DNA of 64,000 nt from contig LS997563.1 in NCBI GenBank assembly GCA_000469685.2, forward strand, positions 39,348,468 through 39,412,467, in the 5' to 3' direction. Under the pieces are notes generated by a model. The model did no database searches. It was given only the letters and a program-made list of their open reading frames with translations, and was not told the DNA's origin. Of this stretch, positions 1 through 11,671 are shown one piece after another (positions within the stretch are counted from its first letter, which is position 1; each line of letters opens with the position of its first letter). A program made the translations under genes and the position numbers. The stretch comes from Haemonchus contortus. Taxonomy: Eukaryota; Nematoda; Chromadorea; Rhabditida; Trichostrongylidae.

Positions 1-674
1 GGCGTAAAGGCACTGCCTGAGTGGTAGCTGCGTTTGGGTGGGAAGCAAAGACTGATCATTTCTAAGGAAAAAACTAGGCCGGTGAGGAGGCAGGCTTGTT
101 ATTGTAGCGCAGTACTCCTGTGGCGGAGAACGAAAAGTTCAGCAAGGTCCCGGAGGCTTTCGTTGAACCAGTCATTTTACAGGTTGCACGGGTCACGACT
201 AGGAAGGTGGGGTAGCCGAAAGATTTTTATCGCTGCAGAGCGAATGTGCTAGCCGTTACCATATGTATCAGCTGACTGAACTAATTATGCAGCGAACTTG
301 CTCCGTTTTGATTGATGTCAGTCTCTGCAAGACCATTGAACAGGCCCTTTCTTAGGCACATTGAGAAACTGTGGTAGGAGGCACCACCTCTTGAGGCCGT
401 ATTGCGCCCTATTAACCCGGCAATGCCCATTTTGCTTTTTGGGACTACCAAAACTTTTTATTTTAGCTGTGTTCACCAGACAGTGTGACCCCTTTCTACG
501 GGTCTCGGCGGGTACCTTTCGGTTTAGCCAATCTAGAAAGGTCGATGAGAGCGCGGCGTGTTCCAATGTTTGCCAAAATGTTACTTTGAGTTGTTCTCGG
601 TTTCAAAGTCGGTAGACATCATTGCTTGACTTTTATGGTGACTAGCTTCGTATAGTTAGTTACCATCTTTTAAC

Positions 675-751
675 CTACCGTGCTTCGTCTCTAGCAGACG
701 TTTCCTCTAAGGCCATCGCCGGAATCTCTGAGATAGCAGTAGTCGAAGATT
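675..751 (-). CDS. Terminal exon, copy 1
   Basis: Read on the minus strand, a pyrimidine-rich tract ending TTTTTTACAG is followed by an open frame to a TAG at 675-677. Joined to the phase-1 donor at 1010/1009 it continues the frame for 24 more residues rich in Ser, Thr, Ala and Glu, ending RDEAR. The terminal exon of copy 2 has the same phase and similar size. There is no C-terminal membrane segment, so the protein is predicted to be soluble and secreted. Confidence 0.55.
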
Positions 752-3700
752 CTGTAAAAAAGGTGGTGCATAGAGAGAACATAGTTTAGCACGTAATCCA
801 AGACGCGCCATTGCAGATAGGATATAGAAATTTGGCCTTATCAACCGGGCGACCGCTGATAGGTCCTGGCGTACGATAAGTATAACGTCGCATTCTGGGC
901 CATATTTCATCGTGTGAAGACCTCACGCGAATCTCATGTTGTTCAATGATTACAGCCTAGAGGACTTCTGAAAAGTGGGAAAGGAACAAATGGAAAGGTT
1001 TCCACCCACCTTCAGTTGTGTCTACTTCTTCAGAGGTAGTTGGGGAAGTCATTGGAGATGTGGATGTAGATTCAGATGTTGTGGTGCTTGTCTGGATTTT
1101 TGTTGTTGTCGTATGAATCGGGGAGGATACTGCCACTATTGCTGCTGTTGCTGTAGTAGTATTGCTTGCCATAGTTGTTGGAGTCGAAGCAGTTGTAATT
1201 GTTGTCAAATTCTGTGTTGTGGTTGACAGTGTTGTTGTCGGAGCCGTGGTTATTACCGTTGCTAGGATAGTTGTTGGAGCCGTTACAGCAGTTGTTGTAG
1301 CGGGGGTCGTTGTCGTTGTTTCTGGAGTCGTAGTAGTTGTGATTGATGTCGGAGTGGTGGTTGTTGCTTTTGTTGAAGTTGTTGTGGTGGAAGTTGTCGT
1401 TGTTTCTGGAGTCGTTGTGGTTGTGCTTGATGTTGGAGTAGTGGTTGTAGATGTTGTTGTTGGTGGTGGTGTTGTTGCGCGGGTAGTTGTCGTTGATGCT
1501 GTAGTCGTAGTAGTTGTGGTTGATGTCGTGGTAGTGGCCGTTGTTGTTGTTGTTGATGTAGTTGTCGTTGTTGATGTAGTGGTGGTGGTGCTAGTGGTCG
1601 TCGTCGCAGTGGTGGGCGTTGTCGTTGGAGTTGTCGAGGAGATGAGCGCGGTTGTCGTAGGTTGGATAGAGGTTGGAGTTTTGGCTGTTTTGGTTCTCAC
1701 ACTTTCTTCATTCTTCCTTAACTCATCTATTATCGTCGTCGCACAACTTTTGTTCGCAGCTTTATTTTTGGCCAGCTGATTTACATAGTCCTGAAAATCA
1801 GAAAATTGAATTTTTCGCATATATCTTTCACTTCATAATTTGAAAGCAAAACAGAGTTCGCATAAACCATTTGATTACACGCTTAGCCACTGGTTTAAAA
1901 CCAGTCTCCTAAGGCACCTTAATCTCTTCCTTGCCTGGCTCTTCCTTTGCATACGTTAGGTATAACATTGAATAGATTTCCCCTCATTTTGCCCGGATAA
2001 CTTCTCCCCTATTGCGGCATTCTCCCTTGCGGCATGCGGCAAATGTCACTGCAATTACCGTACTCACCGTGCCCCCCGCCAATCGATAGGACGCGATATT
2101 TTTCGTTGATTGGCTTGCTTTTTCATTGAATTTGATCGTTTTTCTTCTGTTTCTCTTTAGTTTTCATGTTTATTGAATTTGAATAATTAGAATGACTCGT
2201 CCTATGTAAGCAACGATCAAGACTGCTTTGGAATTGAAAAGAGCGGCCAGCCAATCCAAATAATTAAAGGACTCCCTACCTCACAAATTGCGCGCTCCAA
2301 TCTTCCATCGCAATACTGCGATAGGCGGCGGGTGCGGCGTGTGCGACGCCGTGTTAGGAGAGAAGTTCCCAGACCCATTTTTCCCAGATCCATGCACCGT
2401 TTCAAGGGCACGGTTCACACATCAATTCCGATTTACTCTTTTTTAGTGAAAAGACCGGACTGATAGTGAACAATAGGTCATCCACCAGTGGTGGAGAAAG
2501 CAAGAAAATCGGCAGAATTCGTAAAAAATAGAGCATCTTAGAAGTAGGGGTTGTACAAGATTACCATGGTAGAAATGTCGCAGAAGGAATATTAGGACGG
2601 GATTCCGATTGTTGCAAATGGGTAAGGGCTGACTACATTGAACCAAAAATTGCCGTTCGCATTCGCCCTAAGTCCCTACTTGTTGTTCGATTTAATCAAC
2701 GTCCGTTGCGAGTGGCACAACTCCACAACGCCCTCAAAATTCGTCCGCCTTTGGGTGTGGCATAAAGCGAGTCGTCATATATGGCATACATGAATGTCTT
2801 CGTTTTGGGGAAATGTCTCGGAAACCATCTTTTTCTGTGCATTTAGGTACAGTTAAACTGTACACTCAGGTACGCTTCGCAATACTTCACGATGAGAAAT
2901 GGCTTCCAGATTTTTCACTCTGAAAACTCTTTGGTCTCTTAGGATACCGCATGGGGAATTGCCGAGTCGAAAACGGTCGGGACAGGGCCTATGACTCCGG
3001 TGCCCTTCCCAGAACCAAACCTGTTTCACGATGAAGGCCTGTAGACATGCGTTATTGGAGCACCTGCTTAGAATACAATAAGCTGATCGTTTGAAGCGTC
3101 TTTCCATTGATATTTCTGAATATGCAAAGTATAACACCCAAAGCTAGCAGCAGCACAAATTTATGGGGGACGAAACTCACGTGCGTCCGAGGGTGCGCGC
3201 GGCGAAGTGCGTGGTTATTCGAACAACTCTGGCGCCTACCAATGGGACCGAAGTTTGAAGTACAGAAGATTAGTATGGTCAGCTGATACTACTAATCTAC
3301 TCTACATCAAATTTGGGCCCCAATGATAGGCTCCAGAGTCGTTTGAATCACCACGCACTTCGCCGTGCAATTTGCCGCACGCATTCTCGGACGCACGTAT
3401 GTACCCATACCCCAAATTTATAGTTGGCTGCCGTACCCATACCCCAAATTTATAGTTGGCTGGCGCAATGGCGATACTGATCGATGAGGACTGACTTTCT
3501 GTAGCAGAGATACTGTAGCCACTTCTACGCTGTCGCACATCTTCTCTGCAAGAAGTTCGTCCAACACCTCTTTCGCCATAAACTCATGCGTCCTTGAGGA
3601 TTGACCACTTTTAGGAAGCTTCGCAGTTCACTATTTCTACGGATTTGCCTGCTTTCTTCTCCACCGCCGTACTTTTTAGCACCAATACTTAATTCTTTAA

Positions 3701-6700
3701 CCTAGAAATGGCATCGAAATTTGTGATAAAATAGGCTCCAGAGCGACGAAAGGAAGCAGTACAGACTTGATCAACAAGACTTCCTAGGAATAAGATTTGG
3801 CAGATCCTTCCTCATTCTCATTACGAAGCGTTCACACAGAATAAAACTTTGCTGAAAACAGGTTATCAACTTTCATCTAATCCCGTGGTCAGCGCCACAC
3901 CCTTGTCTTTATCACTTCTCATTCACACTAAAACAAACAAGATTTCTTTGACTTTTTTGAAGTCTTTTCTCTGACCGACTAGTAGACCCTCTTGTGAAAC
4001 TGGTTCATACCTCGTGAAACTGGTTCATACGCTTAGCGTTTGTAAGGCGAGCTATAGGTCGCCATTCCACTTCGAACTCAACTAACAAAAACCGACTTGG
4101 AGTTTCAAGGCGCAAATCTCAACATGTTCAGAACAACAAAGCTAACAAACCACGCCACTGTTGTAGCACTGATCAAAATCCTTTTCGCAGTAGCATTCGA
4201 GTCTTGGTTTCTTATGACATTTCTCCTTATTCTTCGTCAACTGAATGTGAAACAGGCTTAGATTATACTTGCATAAACGTCATGCGTACTTGGCTAGCAT
4301 GCCACATTTCTAGTTCGTTAGGCATTTTCTAACACTACACTTATACACGCCTAAAAGTATTCATGGAATCGCATCTCTTCGCTTCTGCTAACAACTCGCT
4401 TTCAAAATGTCCTTCTATGCTCGTATCATGTAAATCAGTAATTTGGTTTGTGTAATTGTTGGTCTGATGTTCTGTCAGTTTGCAAAATGTCCCATTACAC
4501 GATGAGTAGAGTGATGTGAGAATCCAACGTTTTACTGATTATCGATCACAATCATCGATTTATAGTCAACCAAGCTCCAAAGTGCGGTAGTTCAACCGGT
4601 TTCATAGCCTCTCTGCATTTGTGAGGTAGTGTAACTTTTGGCTCGAATTCAATTCTAACATCTGATTTGTGATCTTTATGAGCTTCTCAAGTCTTAGGAT
4701 TATCCTTTTTTGGCTATCTACTGCTGCCAACCACCATTATTCAGTGGAATGACGCAGTGTGGAAAGGTGAGCGTCCAAAATTAGTGTCCTACAGGCTGGT
4801 AGGTTGGTGTTCATCAGAGTAAAACATCTGGAGAGCCACCCATTTTCCTTTCCTATAGCTGTCCTTCCGTCACTTACTTTTTTAGATCGGAACAGCTTGT
4901 CGATGGGAAATGGACAGATAGATAGGTTGACAAACCAGCTCCACAGAATGGTTCTTCTGTTTTTCGGTATGCGTCTACAACTGCGTACCGTACGTAATTA
5001 CTGTTACGGGCCTTCACGACGACTCTCCATTTTTTCCATACATTTTTTTCTTTTTCTTTCTCCATTTTGTAACCTACCCTTTTTTCAGCAGTTCCTCTTT
5101 TAACATTGACTTGTTGGCAAGAATGAAGTGAGCTCTCTCTTCCGAACCGTAGACAAAGAACATGTTTGTTATCCGGCTAAATAAATAATATATAATCTAC
5201 TGTATGCTGTTGCCTGTTTTATCAATTTACCACTCAGATCGCCCTGCTCACGCCGTGCTCTCCACTTTTTTTTAATGAAATTGCAATGCCTTATAAACTC
5301 CTCATTCTCATTCTCATTGTTTATACTTTTCGTCCCAAAAATGAAGTCATTTGCCCATACCGGGTAGTAGAAATTGGCGGTGATCAAAACTCTTTGACGA
5401 TTATCGATCAATACACTCATTCCTTTACCCCAGTCTTTTTTGTTGTACCTATGCTAGGTTCATTTCACTATGTTCTCCAAAGCATTCTCGAACAGTAGTG
5501 GAGGAGCGAATTTATCGAAGCACTTCATCGTTTTCTACCACCTATCAACAGTGTTTCCATCTACCGTTTATTCACTTCCAAATTGCAAAACTCTGGGGAA
5601 CAATTTGCGTTTGCTTCGACCCCTTGAGCAAAATCCGTTGAGTTCCCATCCTTACTTTCCGTTGCAGACCCCAGTCCTCTTATAGGTCGTTTTCGTTTTC
5701 TGCTGTTATAGATTTTCCATCGTCGTTAGCTTTGCTTCACGTAGGTCTTCATGGGATGCTCGTCAATTTCGAACTTCTTCGTGGTAATGTACTTCAAATC
5801 TTCTTTTAATACAGTTGCTGTCTCTGTGACCTCCGGAAGATCCTTGCTAAAAGAGGAGATCAAATTGAACTGTTCAAAACCCCAAAATGGTATATAAGGT
5901 TCCATATTATGGTCTTCGGAACATCTGAGAATCATCTGAACACCAGAGACGACTGCGGTTTTAGGAAGGTCGATATGCAGATACCGTTCTCCTTTTATTA
6001 ACTCCAATTTCTTGAAAGACAGGACTCGAACCTTATCATTACCTGTGTCATCTGTTGTCCCGCTGATCACTGACTTTCTCGAGCGGGTGCCAGTACATTT
6101 TCATTCGTCGCTCTAGCAATCCAGAGTGGTGCACGGGATCGTTCTCGCTCGAGGAACACCATGCATGTCTTTCTTTTCAGCCAGAGCTTTCGCAAAGAGA
6201 CCTGACCAGCCCAATCGATCCTTCATTCTTTCCAAAGCGCATAAAATGACTTTGAAATCCTATTCATCCTGTTTCATCGCGTTGACTGTCTCGACCTAGA
6301 TATACGTAGCTAGACCATCGGAGATATTCGTTCCATTTGGCATAGAAGGAGGTTAAGGTACTAATCCGTTTCTCTTGAACATCTCTTCATTGAGTTCATT
6401 CTTGCATACTTGAACTGATCTTCCCACAAGCACTGTTTAATTTGGTCAGCATCCGTGCTGCTTGCCCAATGCTGGGTGTTATAAGTCCGATGTCGTCAAC
6501 AAATCGGGGATGCTGTAGTAGTGGTCGTCGACCTTACCTCCCAAGTCTTCTCATTCCAAATGATGCATGATGTTCTCGGGAGCGGCATTGGAAATTTCGG
6601 GCGAAATGGTATCGCTTGTCAAACCCCTCTCTTTAAGTTGACAATGGTTTGTTTGTAGAATGGCGTAATCATGGAGGTGAAGTTGACGTAGAGTTCAGGA

Positions 6701-8417
6701 AGCATACTTTTGTTTCGAGTAGCAAGATTCTGGTTGCAAGATTCCGGGCCCGTCTCCACTAAAACCCTTATTGAAATCGATGAACGTCAGACATGACGGC
6801 ATCCTGTGCTTCGCCATATTTAAATGAGACTTGTAACAGTGTGGATGCGAACGATTGTACTGAACATCTTAGAAACCCTGCTTGCTCGCATGGCTATCCG
6901 TCTTCTATATCTGATATCTGCCAATCCTGTTCAGGATGGCGCTTGTGACAACAGGTTACAGACAGCAAGCAGACTGAGCGATAGTTGCCAATATCGTCGG
7001 ATCTCTTTTTTTATACAGCAACACGTTCGTGCTAGTTTTCCACGGCGTTGTCACCTTGCATTCCGATATGTACTGAATGAAGAGCCCAGGCAGGAGGCCG
7101 GCGATAGCTGAGGAACTGTAAGACCATTTTTGGAGTTGAAATCATCGGCGATGATCTTGAACAAAGTGTGGTCTTCGCTGAAGGTTCTTTCGGGTTCATT
7201 AAAAACGCTTCCAGCTCCTCTACGTCGTGGCCTGATGTTGGTGCATAGGCAACCAAGATTGTCAGAGTTGGGGTTGAGAGACTCTTCTCAATCACTCCAC
7301 AGCCTGGGCCTTTAATGAAAAACCGATGGCCGTCTCAAAGTACGGCAGACACACAAGTTCAGTTTCGCTTCTACCTTCCAGGAATGTATTGCATGTTCTG
7401 CTTTATCAATACGATTGCTGCACGGGGCAGTTTTTCCACGAGATCGCCCTACATAGCATCACCACTAACCGGCTAGAGATCATCCGAGGAAACGGAATCC
7501 CAGCGAAGGAGATCTATAGGAACTTAACCATAAAAAAGTCTTTCTGGTAGGCTGATAGTAACAGGATAGTAATCTATTGTCATAATTATCGGTTATTGTG
7601 TGACGTGTGTGAAATGTGTGCAAGTTCAAAAGGCGTTTTCATACCATCCTCGAACTCTTGGAGGCCTTCCTTGTCGCTCTCATCTACGAAACCAAGCCCG
7701 ATAAAGCTTTTTGGCACCAGCGTTCGCTACAATCAATGGTTCACTCCTCATGTGCGGAAGTCAGTATCAAACGTGCGTAAAGAACTAGACAGACATTCAG
7801 CATCACTGTGATTGTTATTTATTCGATTGTTGGTTGGCCGAACACATGAAATTATCATATATGAAGGTGGTTCGAACCTGAAGCTGAGTTATCAGCGAGC
7901 TGGTGAGATAAACAATATCGCCCACCGCCCCTATGCGATGTGAGATTGTGAAGGAGGTGATAAGTCGAAATCCTCGATATCCTATCGTTTGTGGTTCTCT
8001 TTTCATTTCAACGGAAAACAATTTCGAGGATGGTCGATACCTCTACAGTCTCGCAAAGAAGGTGATGCTCGGTCGCTCGCTCGCTTGGCGAGCAGCACAC
8101 TGAATGGCAGAGGTCTTTTAGATGATTCATCGTAATCAGGAGACTTGATGCAAAATTACGCGCGTGAATGTTGAGGGACTTCGGTCATTAGCTACATAGA
8201 GTTGGACAAATACGATGCCTATAAAAATGGTTCCGAAAGAATACATAGTCTTTTGAAGAGTCGCCCTCTGAAAATGATTACAAATCCGATGTACGACTTT
8301 TCTATGGCATACCTGTGGGTTATTTGAAGTTTTACAACTCCAATCTTCATCACAGAGTACAGAACTCGACAATAGAAGCAGTCCAAGTAGAGACAGCTGC
8401 ATAACCACTTGCGTCAT
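675..8417 (-). CDS. Secreted cysteine-rich/Thr-mucin-like protein, array copy 1 (partly resolved gene model)
   Basis: Minus-strand gene model from exons 8313-8417 (tentative), 4151-4240, 1010-1790 and 675-751. The last three are supported by shared architecture with copies 2-4: a short phase-0 exon with C-x7-C-x-C-x6-C, then a long exon starting after TTTTCAG with one Cys and a Lys/Glu segment before a Thr-rich tail, then a phase-1 junction into a small terminal exon. The 8313-8417 exon encodes a signal peptide and shares VLCD with the first exons of the other copies, but the counterpart of their second exon was not found, so the 5' half is uncertain and 8313-8417 may belong to another gene. 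The Thr tail is much longer than in the other copies. Expected role: secreted, probably heavily O-glycosylated protein; molecular function unknown. An RTE retrotransposon and a MITE sit in its introns. Confidence 0.55.
1010..1790 (-). CDS. Thr-rich mucin-like exon, copy 1
   Basis: This 781-nt exon is open throughout (260 codons plus one base). It begins after GATTTTCAG with DYVNQLAKN and then KSC followed by TIIDELRK, which matches the KCEPEIIKEL-type start of the corresponding exons in copies 2-4. It then becomes an almost pure Thr tract with Pro, Ser and Ala (runs of TTTT separated by S or A) and ends ACTGAAG/GTGGGT, a phase-1 donor as in copy 2. The tail is built from ACA/ACG/ACT/ACC triplets, typical of rapidly changing mucin domains. 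The opposite strand shows a long Val-rich open frame that is only a shadow of these triplets. Confidence 0.75.
1821..3170. other. Intron/non-coding stretch of copy 1
   Basis: No exon with convincing splice sites and conserved residues was found here. A minus-strand open frame at 2853-3137 contains several cysteines, but has no matching copy elsewhere in the window, so I do not call it. Confidence 0.4.
3179..3398. mobile_element. Palindromic MITE, family A, copy 1
   Basis: A roughly 220-bp near-palindrome: ACGTGCGTCCGA at the left end is matched inverted at the right end, and the inner parts (GGCGAAGTGCGTGG, CAACTCTGGCGCCTA, CCCAATGATAGGC) also pair as inverted arms. It has no coding capacity. 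A second family member lies at 34393-34620. It sits in an intron of the copy 1 secreted gene. Confidence 0.75.
3401..3463. repeat. 32-bp tandem duplication
   Basis: A 32-bp segment beginning GTACCCATACCCCAAATTTA is repeated head to tail almost exactly, starting at 3401 and 3433, directly beside the MITE. Confidence 0.85.
4151..4240 (-). CDS. Third (cysteine) exon, copy 1
   Basis: A 30-codon phase-0 exon after the acceptor TTTCACATTCAG. It encodes a Lys-rich start, then KCHKKPRLECYCEKDFDQCY, the same order of four cysteines (C-x7-C-x-C-x6-C) as the third exons of copies 2-4 (C-x9-C-x-C-x5-C). The proposed donor, GTG/GTTTGT, is weak. It was found only by matching the LEC-x-C pattern to its paralogues; it is too short to stand out as an open frame. 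Confidence 0.6.
5726..6070 (-). CDS. Orphan exon-like ORF of unknown function
   Basis: A 114-codon open frame ending in TAA that looks coding (mixed residue composition, no simple repeats), with segments KKLELIKGERYLHIDLPK and PYIPFWGFEQFNLISSF. The first 15-20 codons overlap the 3' end of an RTE retrotransposon on the same strand, so the true start is probably internal, or the element inserted just 5' of an existing terminal exon. I do not recognise the family. It lies inside the proposed copy 1 gene but has no counterpart in the other copies. It could be a terminal exon of an independent gene or a retrocopy fragment. Confidence 0.35.
   Translation of the reverse strand: MISGTTDDTGNDKVRVLSFKKLELIKGERYLHIDLPKTAVVSGVQMILRCSEDHNMEPYIPFWGFEQFNLISSFSKDLPEVTETATVLKEDLKYITTKKFEIDEHPMKTYVKQS
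6050..7500 (-). mobile_element. Degenerate RTE-type non-LTR retrotransposon
   Basis: Read on the minus strand, broken frames follow the order of an RTE polyprotein. First come apurinic endonuclease-like pieces near 7030-7300 (VAYAPTSGHDVEELEAF, then a degraded GGDFN region). A reverse-transcriptase start follows near 6760-6820 (a DxxKAFD-like LTFIDFNKGF segment). Near 6070-6220 there are C-terminal motifs (GLFAKAL, VPRARTI, then MYWHPLEKVSDQR), matching the FTKAL...VPR...LARDRD...YWRPLE..DQR signature that I know for nematode RTE elements. Stops and frameshifts are frequent, so it is dead. Its 5' limit is uncertain. Confidence 0.7.
8313..8417 (-). CDS. Signal-peptide exon, tentative first exon of copy 1
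   Basis: ATG at 8417-8415 opens a 35-codon exon with a clear signal peptide (MTQVVMQLSLLGLLLLSSS, cleavage near SVLC/D) followed by a short Cys-containing segment, ending NNPQ at a CAG/GTATGC donor in phase 0. Length, phase and the VLCD motif resemble the 34-codon first exons of copies 2-4. An alternative is a different gene: 45 nt downstream there is ATTTTCAG (exon from 8267) leading to a hydrophobic stretch (TIFIGIVFVQLY), which would fit a very small intron and a membrane protein. The signal peptide itself is well supported. Confidence 0.6.
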
Positions 8418-8429
8418 AGAAGTAGGCAA

Positions 8430-9500
8430 AGTGACTATTGACCTTACCGTTAGCGGTCTTTTAAATGGAAGAAAAACAATCCTATCAGTATCAGTCCGCT
8501 GCGGTGAAGATAACTTCCACTGTTATACCATTACAGAGTTTGAACCTTTGCTCATTGCTCATCCTCTCCAACTTGTCCCTTGAAGGAGCTTGTGGGTACC
8601 ACACCCTGACAGAAGCTGCGACATCACCGAAAGACCGAGTTTTACTGACGATCCGGCACGGCACGGGCATCGCCTGCAGGGCTTGTAACCCAGCTTATTA
8701 TCCTGAGTTTCCCTGTCATTATAGTCCATTTCGGATCCCTCTTCTTATAGAATCCTTCGCAGGTACTAGTTTCCTGTGTCTGAGAAGTGAATTTTTCCGC
8801 TTTACTACTACTCAGGTTACTTACAGCATCGCATTCAACTATGCCGAGCAAGTCCATAGGAATCGGAAGTGCGGTCATCGCACTTTCTTAAAGACTATTT
8901 TTCAAGTATTCAGGCGAAAGCTCCTTGATAAATAAGAGCTTCTTAAAATGGCCCGTGATTCGGCATCGACAAAGACAAGGTACAGTCAAGCGGGGTACGC
9001 ACTTTCAAGGTGTTCGTCTACTATTTATCGAGGCTATTACATATTCTTGAACAGTTCGTAGCATCCTCTCTCTCTGCAGTCATGGGCTTATGCAGAATTC
9101 AATAAAGGACTAGATAGACGACAAGAGAAACTACGACTTCTGATTACGTCGTGGTCTGTGGAGGGAGCTGGCATTTTTCAAACTCAAACTAATCGATTCA
9201 TCAATCGCAGCACGACCTTAAATAACGCGAAGCTATTCGGTCTGGGCGCAGGCAGACCAAGATATCTGCTGCACGCTTCTAGAGGGCGTGAATTGGAAGA
9301 GCCTTCCATGGCAGGAAATAAACGTGGAAAAACTTCATTGCTGGACAGTACGTTAAGCGAAGAGGGTCCGGAAGGAACGGAGGAGACGTTACTGGTTCAA
9401 GCAAATTAATGATCAACGGTCCGCAGGAGATGCAGGGAAAATCGGCTTGTGTATTCGTTGGCAATTTGATAATTTAGCTCTAAGAAAAAGAAATGGATAC
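8430..9500. other. No recognisable gene
   Basis: There are several open frames on both strands (longest 8465-8935 plus), but none with paired splice sites, a signal peptide or a matching copy elsewhere in the window. I see nothing I can support here. Confidence 0.4.
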
Positions 9501-9519
9501 TCATCTAAAAGTGCGACGA

Positions 9520-9640
9520 AGCCACCGAAGTTGTTCCCGTTGCGCTTTTCAGGAAATGATTGAAAGCGTTTTCTGCTTTATCAATGCGACCGCTGCCCTG
9601 CGCAGTTTTTAGAAGTCACCAAATTATCACTTTTGTAACT
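9520..9640 (-). mobile_element. Small RTE-like fragment
   Basis: A stretch containing TTTTCTGCTTTATCAATGCG and a following GCGCAGTTTTT matches the 5'-side segment of the RTE copy at about 7380-7440 (TGTTCTGCTTTATCAATACG). It is a remnant with no coding value. Confidence 0.4.
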
Positions 9641-10237
9641 TGCAGCTGCGCACCTCTTCAAAAACGTGAACAGTAACAAGGAATAGAGATAGGAATGAGT
9701 CCATGCGACATCCACGAACGATGAATATCGCAAATTATCGCCCCAAAGCGATTTCAGGTTCAGTTACTGTTAAAATTTGGTCATAATCAGCAATTCGAAA
9801 GAATTCTGTAAATGTTGCTCGTGATTATTTGTAGTGATTGCCTTTTATTGTAGAAAAGCAAAGAGGTCGTCAGTTGTTTATTCTGTTTCTTGTCACACGA
9901 AGAGTACAAATTGACAGTGATTCATTTTTGGAGAATGCTGCTCATGGTGGTGAAGTTCGGATGGGCTGAAAAGACGGTCCTCCAGTGGTTAGTTGGGTCG
10001 GTCCAGTAACCATATCATTTCCTTGTTGCGAAGACGTTCCTCCCATTGTTCCTTGGGTCGGTCCAGTAACCATATCAGTACTTCCTTGTTGTTCTGCAAA
10101 TATTCCTTGTCAGTGTTGTTTTATAGATCGTTTGCTCTAAGCTGCTGGAACGGTCTGACTTATGATTTTGCTGTTGCCACAGACGATCTCGAAATTCCCT
10201 CTGAGAAACTTTCTAGGAATTCCTCCTCATTCATGCG

Positions 10238-10375
10238 GCGGAGGTGGTGTAGTGGCAAGTGGCGCACTTCACACAAGCAGTCTTGGGTTCGCAACCTAGA
10301 TCGATATCCGCCTAGGCCAACAAGGCCTTCCATCCCTCCGGGGTCGGCTAACTGGTACCAGACTTGTCTCGGAGG
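10238..10375 (+). repeat. tRNA-headed SINE-like element
   Basis: The head reads GTGGTGTAGTGGCAAGTGGC followed by GGTTCGCAACC, resembling A-box and B-box RNA polymerase III promoter parts. A conserved body follows (TCGATATCCGCCTAGGCCAA, then CTAACTGGTACCAGACTTGT). Related copies lie at 34080, 41467 and 58147 (plus) and 18070, 31160, 34695, 44925, 48018 and 63535 (minus). It is not a functional tRNA gene, because there is no cloverleaf 3' half. Confidence 0.65.
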
Positions 10376-10389
10376 TTTCATTGGTTGAC

Positions 10390-11560
10390 CACCGCAAGCA
10401 TTGCATAGGCTACACACTCATTCAATCGTAAGGAAGTCGAAGGTAAGGGCGCATCCTTCAGGATTGACCAATGTTCCCAAATTTTATCTTTTTTATTCTC
10501 TAAACTCACTCTTTTCTTTTGGTACACTTTGCCCTTTCGAGTGACCTGAAGAACTGCGCAAAGTGCTTTCATAGTGCTTTCGATAGGCCCTTCGCAACAA
10601 ACTGATGAACAATAGTTGGAAGATTAACAAGCAGACCATGCCTGCGCTGAGAAGAAGAAGGCGGAGAGCAGCCTTCCTGCTGTAAAAACGTTGGTTCAGA
10701 AGTGCAAAACAAAAATTATACAGAAGTTTACTGCTGCCTAAAGGTTTCAGACATTTTTACTGTATCGTCATTCTTTTCGAGAGCCTGAGTCTTGAGAAGT
10801 TCATTGAAAGTGGAGATTTTTTGCTGATTTTGCAGTGCAAATTTTCACTACTGACGAATCGGCATATGCCGTTGTCACTGAGGGATACGCTTTGGGACTG
10901 AGATAATAATAAGATTCTTAAAATTGGTTTATTTCACCAACTAGTGGCGAACTTGGCAAAACTAGCCAACTTTGAGCCCTTCTCGCACCATCCCAGACCG
11001 TACTTCATCGTGATATTGCCAGATATAGGAAACTCAGATGTCTAAGTTCCTTCTCAACCATCTGCGACACCGCTTTGGGCGTGAACCGAGCCATTCACTC
11101 AAGCTATATTAGCGTCGTAGAAGTGCAGCAAATCATCACCTGAGTACAGCGAACAGCCATTTTGTTACCATTGATCCTTACGATCTGACTTTCATATTGG
11201 CATCCTGCCTGATTGGATGTTGAGATTTTTTGTGGTCTACCATAGCTTTACCGAATCTTTGTAGTGTAGGTAAGGAGGTTTCAAATGTTGATCTTCTCTT
11301 GAAACCAAGTGACCGCAAATGGGAATGTTGTCTGGACTAGCTCTGGCTTTTACGAATCAGTCAATGGATCAATATCTACTTTTCCATTAGGTTTTCTCTC
11401 TACTTCTTTTCTAACATGTTGGTTTTCCGAATATTTCCTTTTTTGGCGACTTGAATACGTGCAAAGTGTTAATGTGATGGGGTCATGTCAGGACCAAAAT
11501 GTTGGTTTCTCAGTTTGAACGCTTCTGGCCAAAATTGGGCCGATTTTGTAATCATTACAG
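10390..11560. other. Non-coding spacer between array copies 1 and 2
   Basis: No supported exon or repeat was found between the SINE-like element and the 3' end of the copy 2 gene. A Rho-like partner for copy 1, expected by analogy with the other copies, was not found here. Confidence 0.4.
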
Positions 11561-11570
11561 ATCATCTGAA

Positions 11571-11671
11571 TTATTCTTTCACGTACTGCACTTCACGTTT
11601 GTTAGGTTGATGTTCTTGTTGTTCTTGTTGTGGATCGTGTATCAGACTCGATTCGTTGGCAGGAAATGTTT
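11571..11671 (-). CDS. Terminal exon, copy 2
   Basis: Acceptor GTATTTTAG, then 101 nt to TAA at 11571-11573. Joined in phase 1 to 11758 it adds a hydrophilic Gln/Glu/Asn-rich tail ending VQYVKE, with no membrane segment. Homology between copies 2 and 3 stops right at this exon's acceptor, so copy 3 lacks it. Confidence 0.6.

Noticed and set aside
1162..1779. 205-residue Val-rich open frame on the plus strand
   Set aside because: It is the complement of the Thr-triplet exon on the minus strand; ACN repeats read as GTN on the other strand.
10250..10300. tRNA gene candidate
   Set aside because: A-box- and B-box-like sequences are present, but there is no 3' half of a cloverleaf and the sequence continues into the dispersed SINE-like body.
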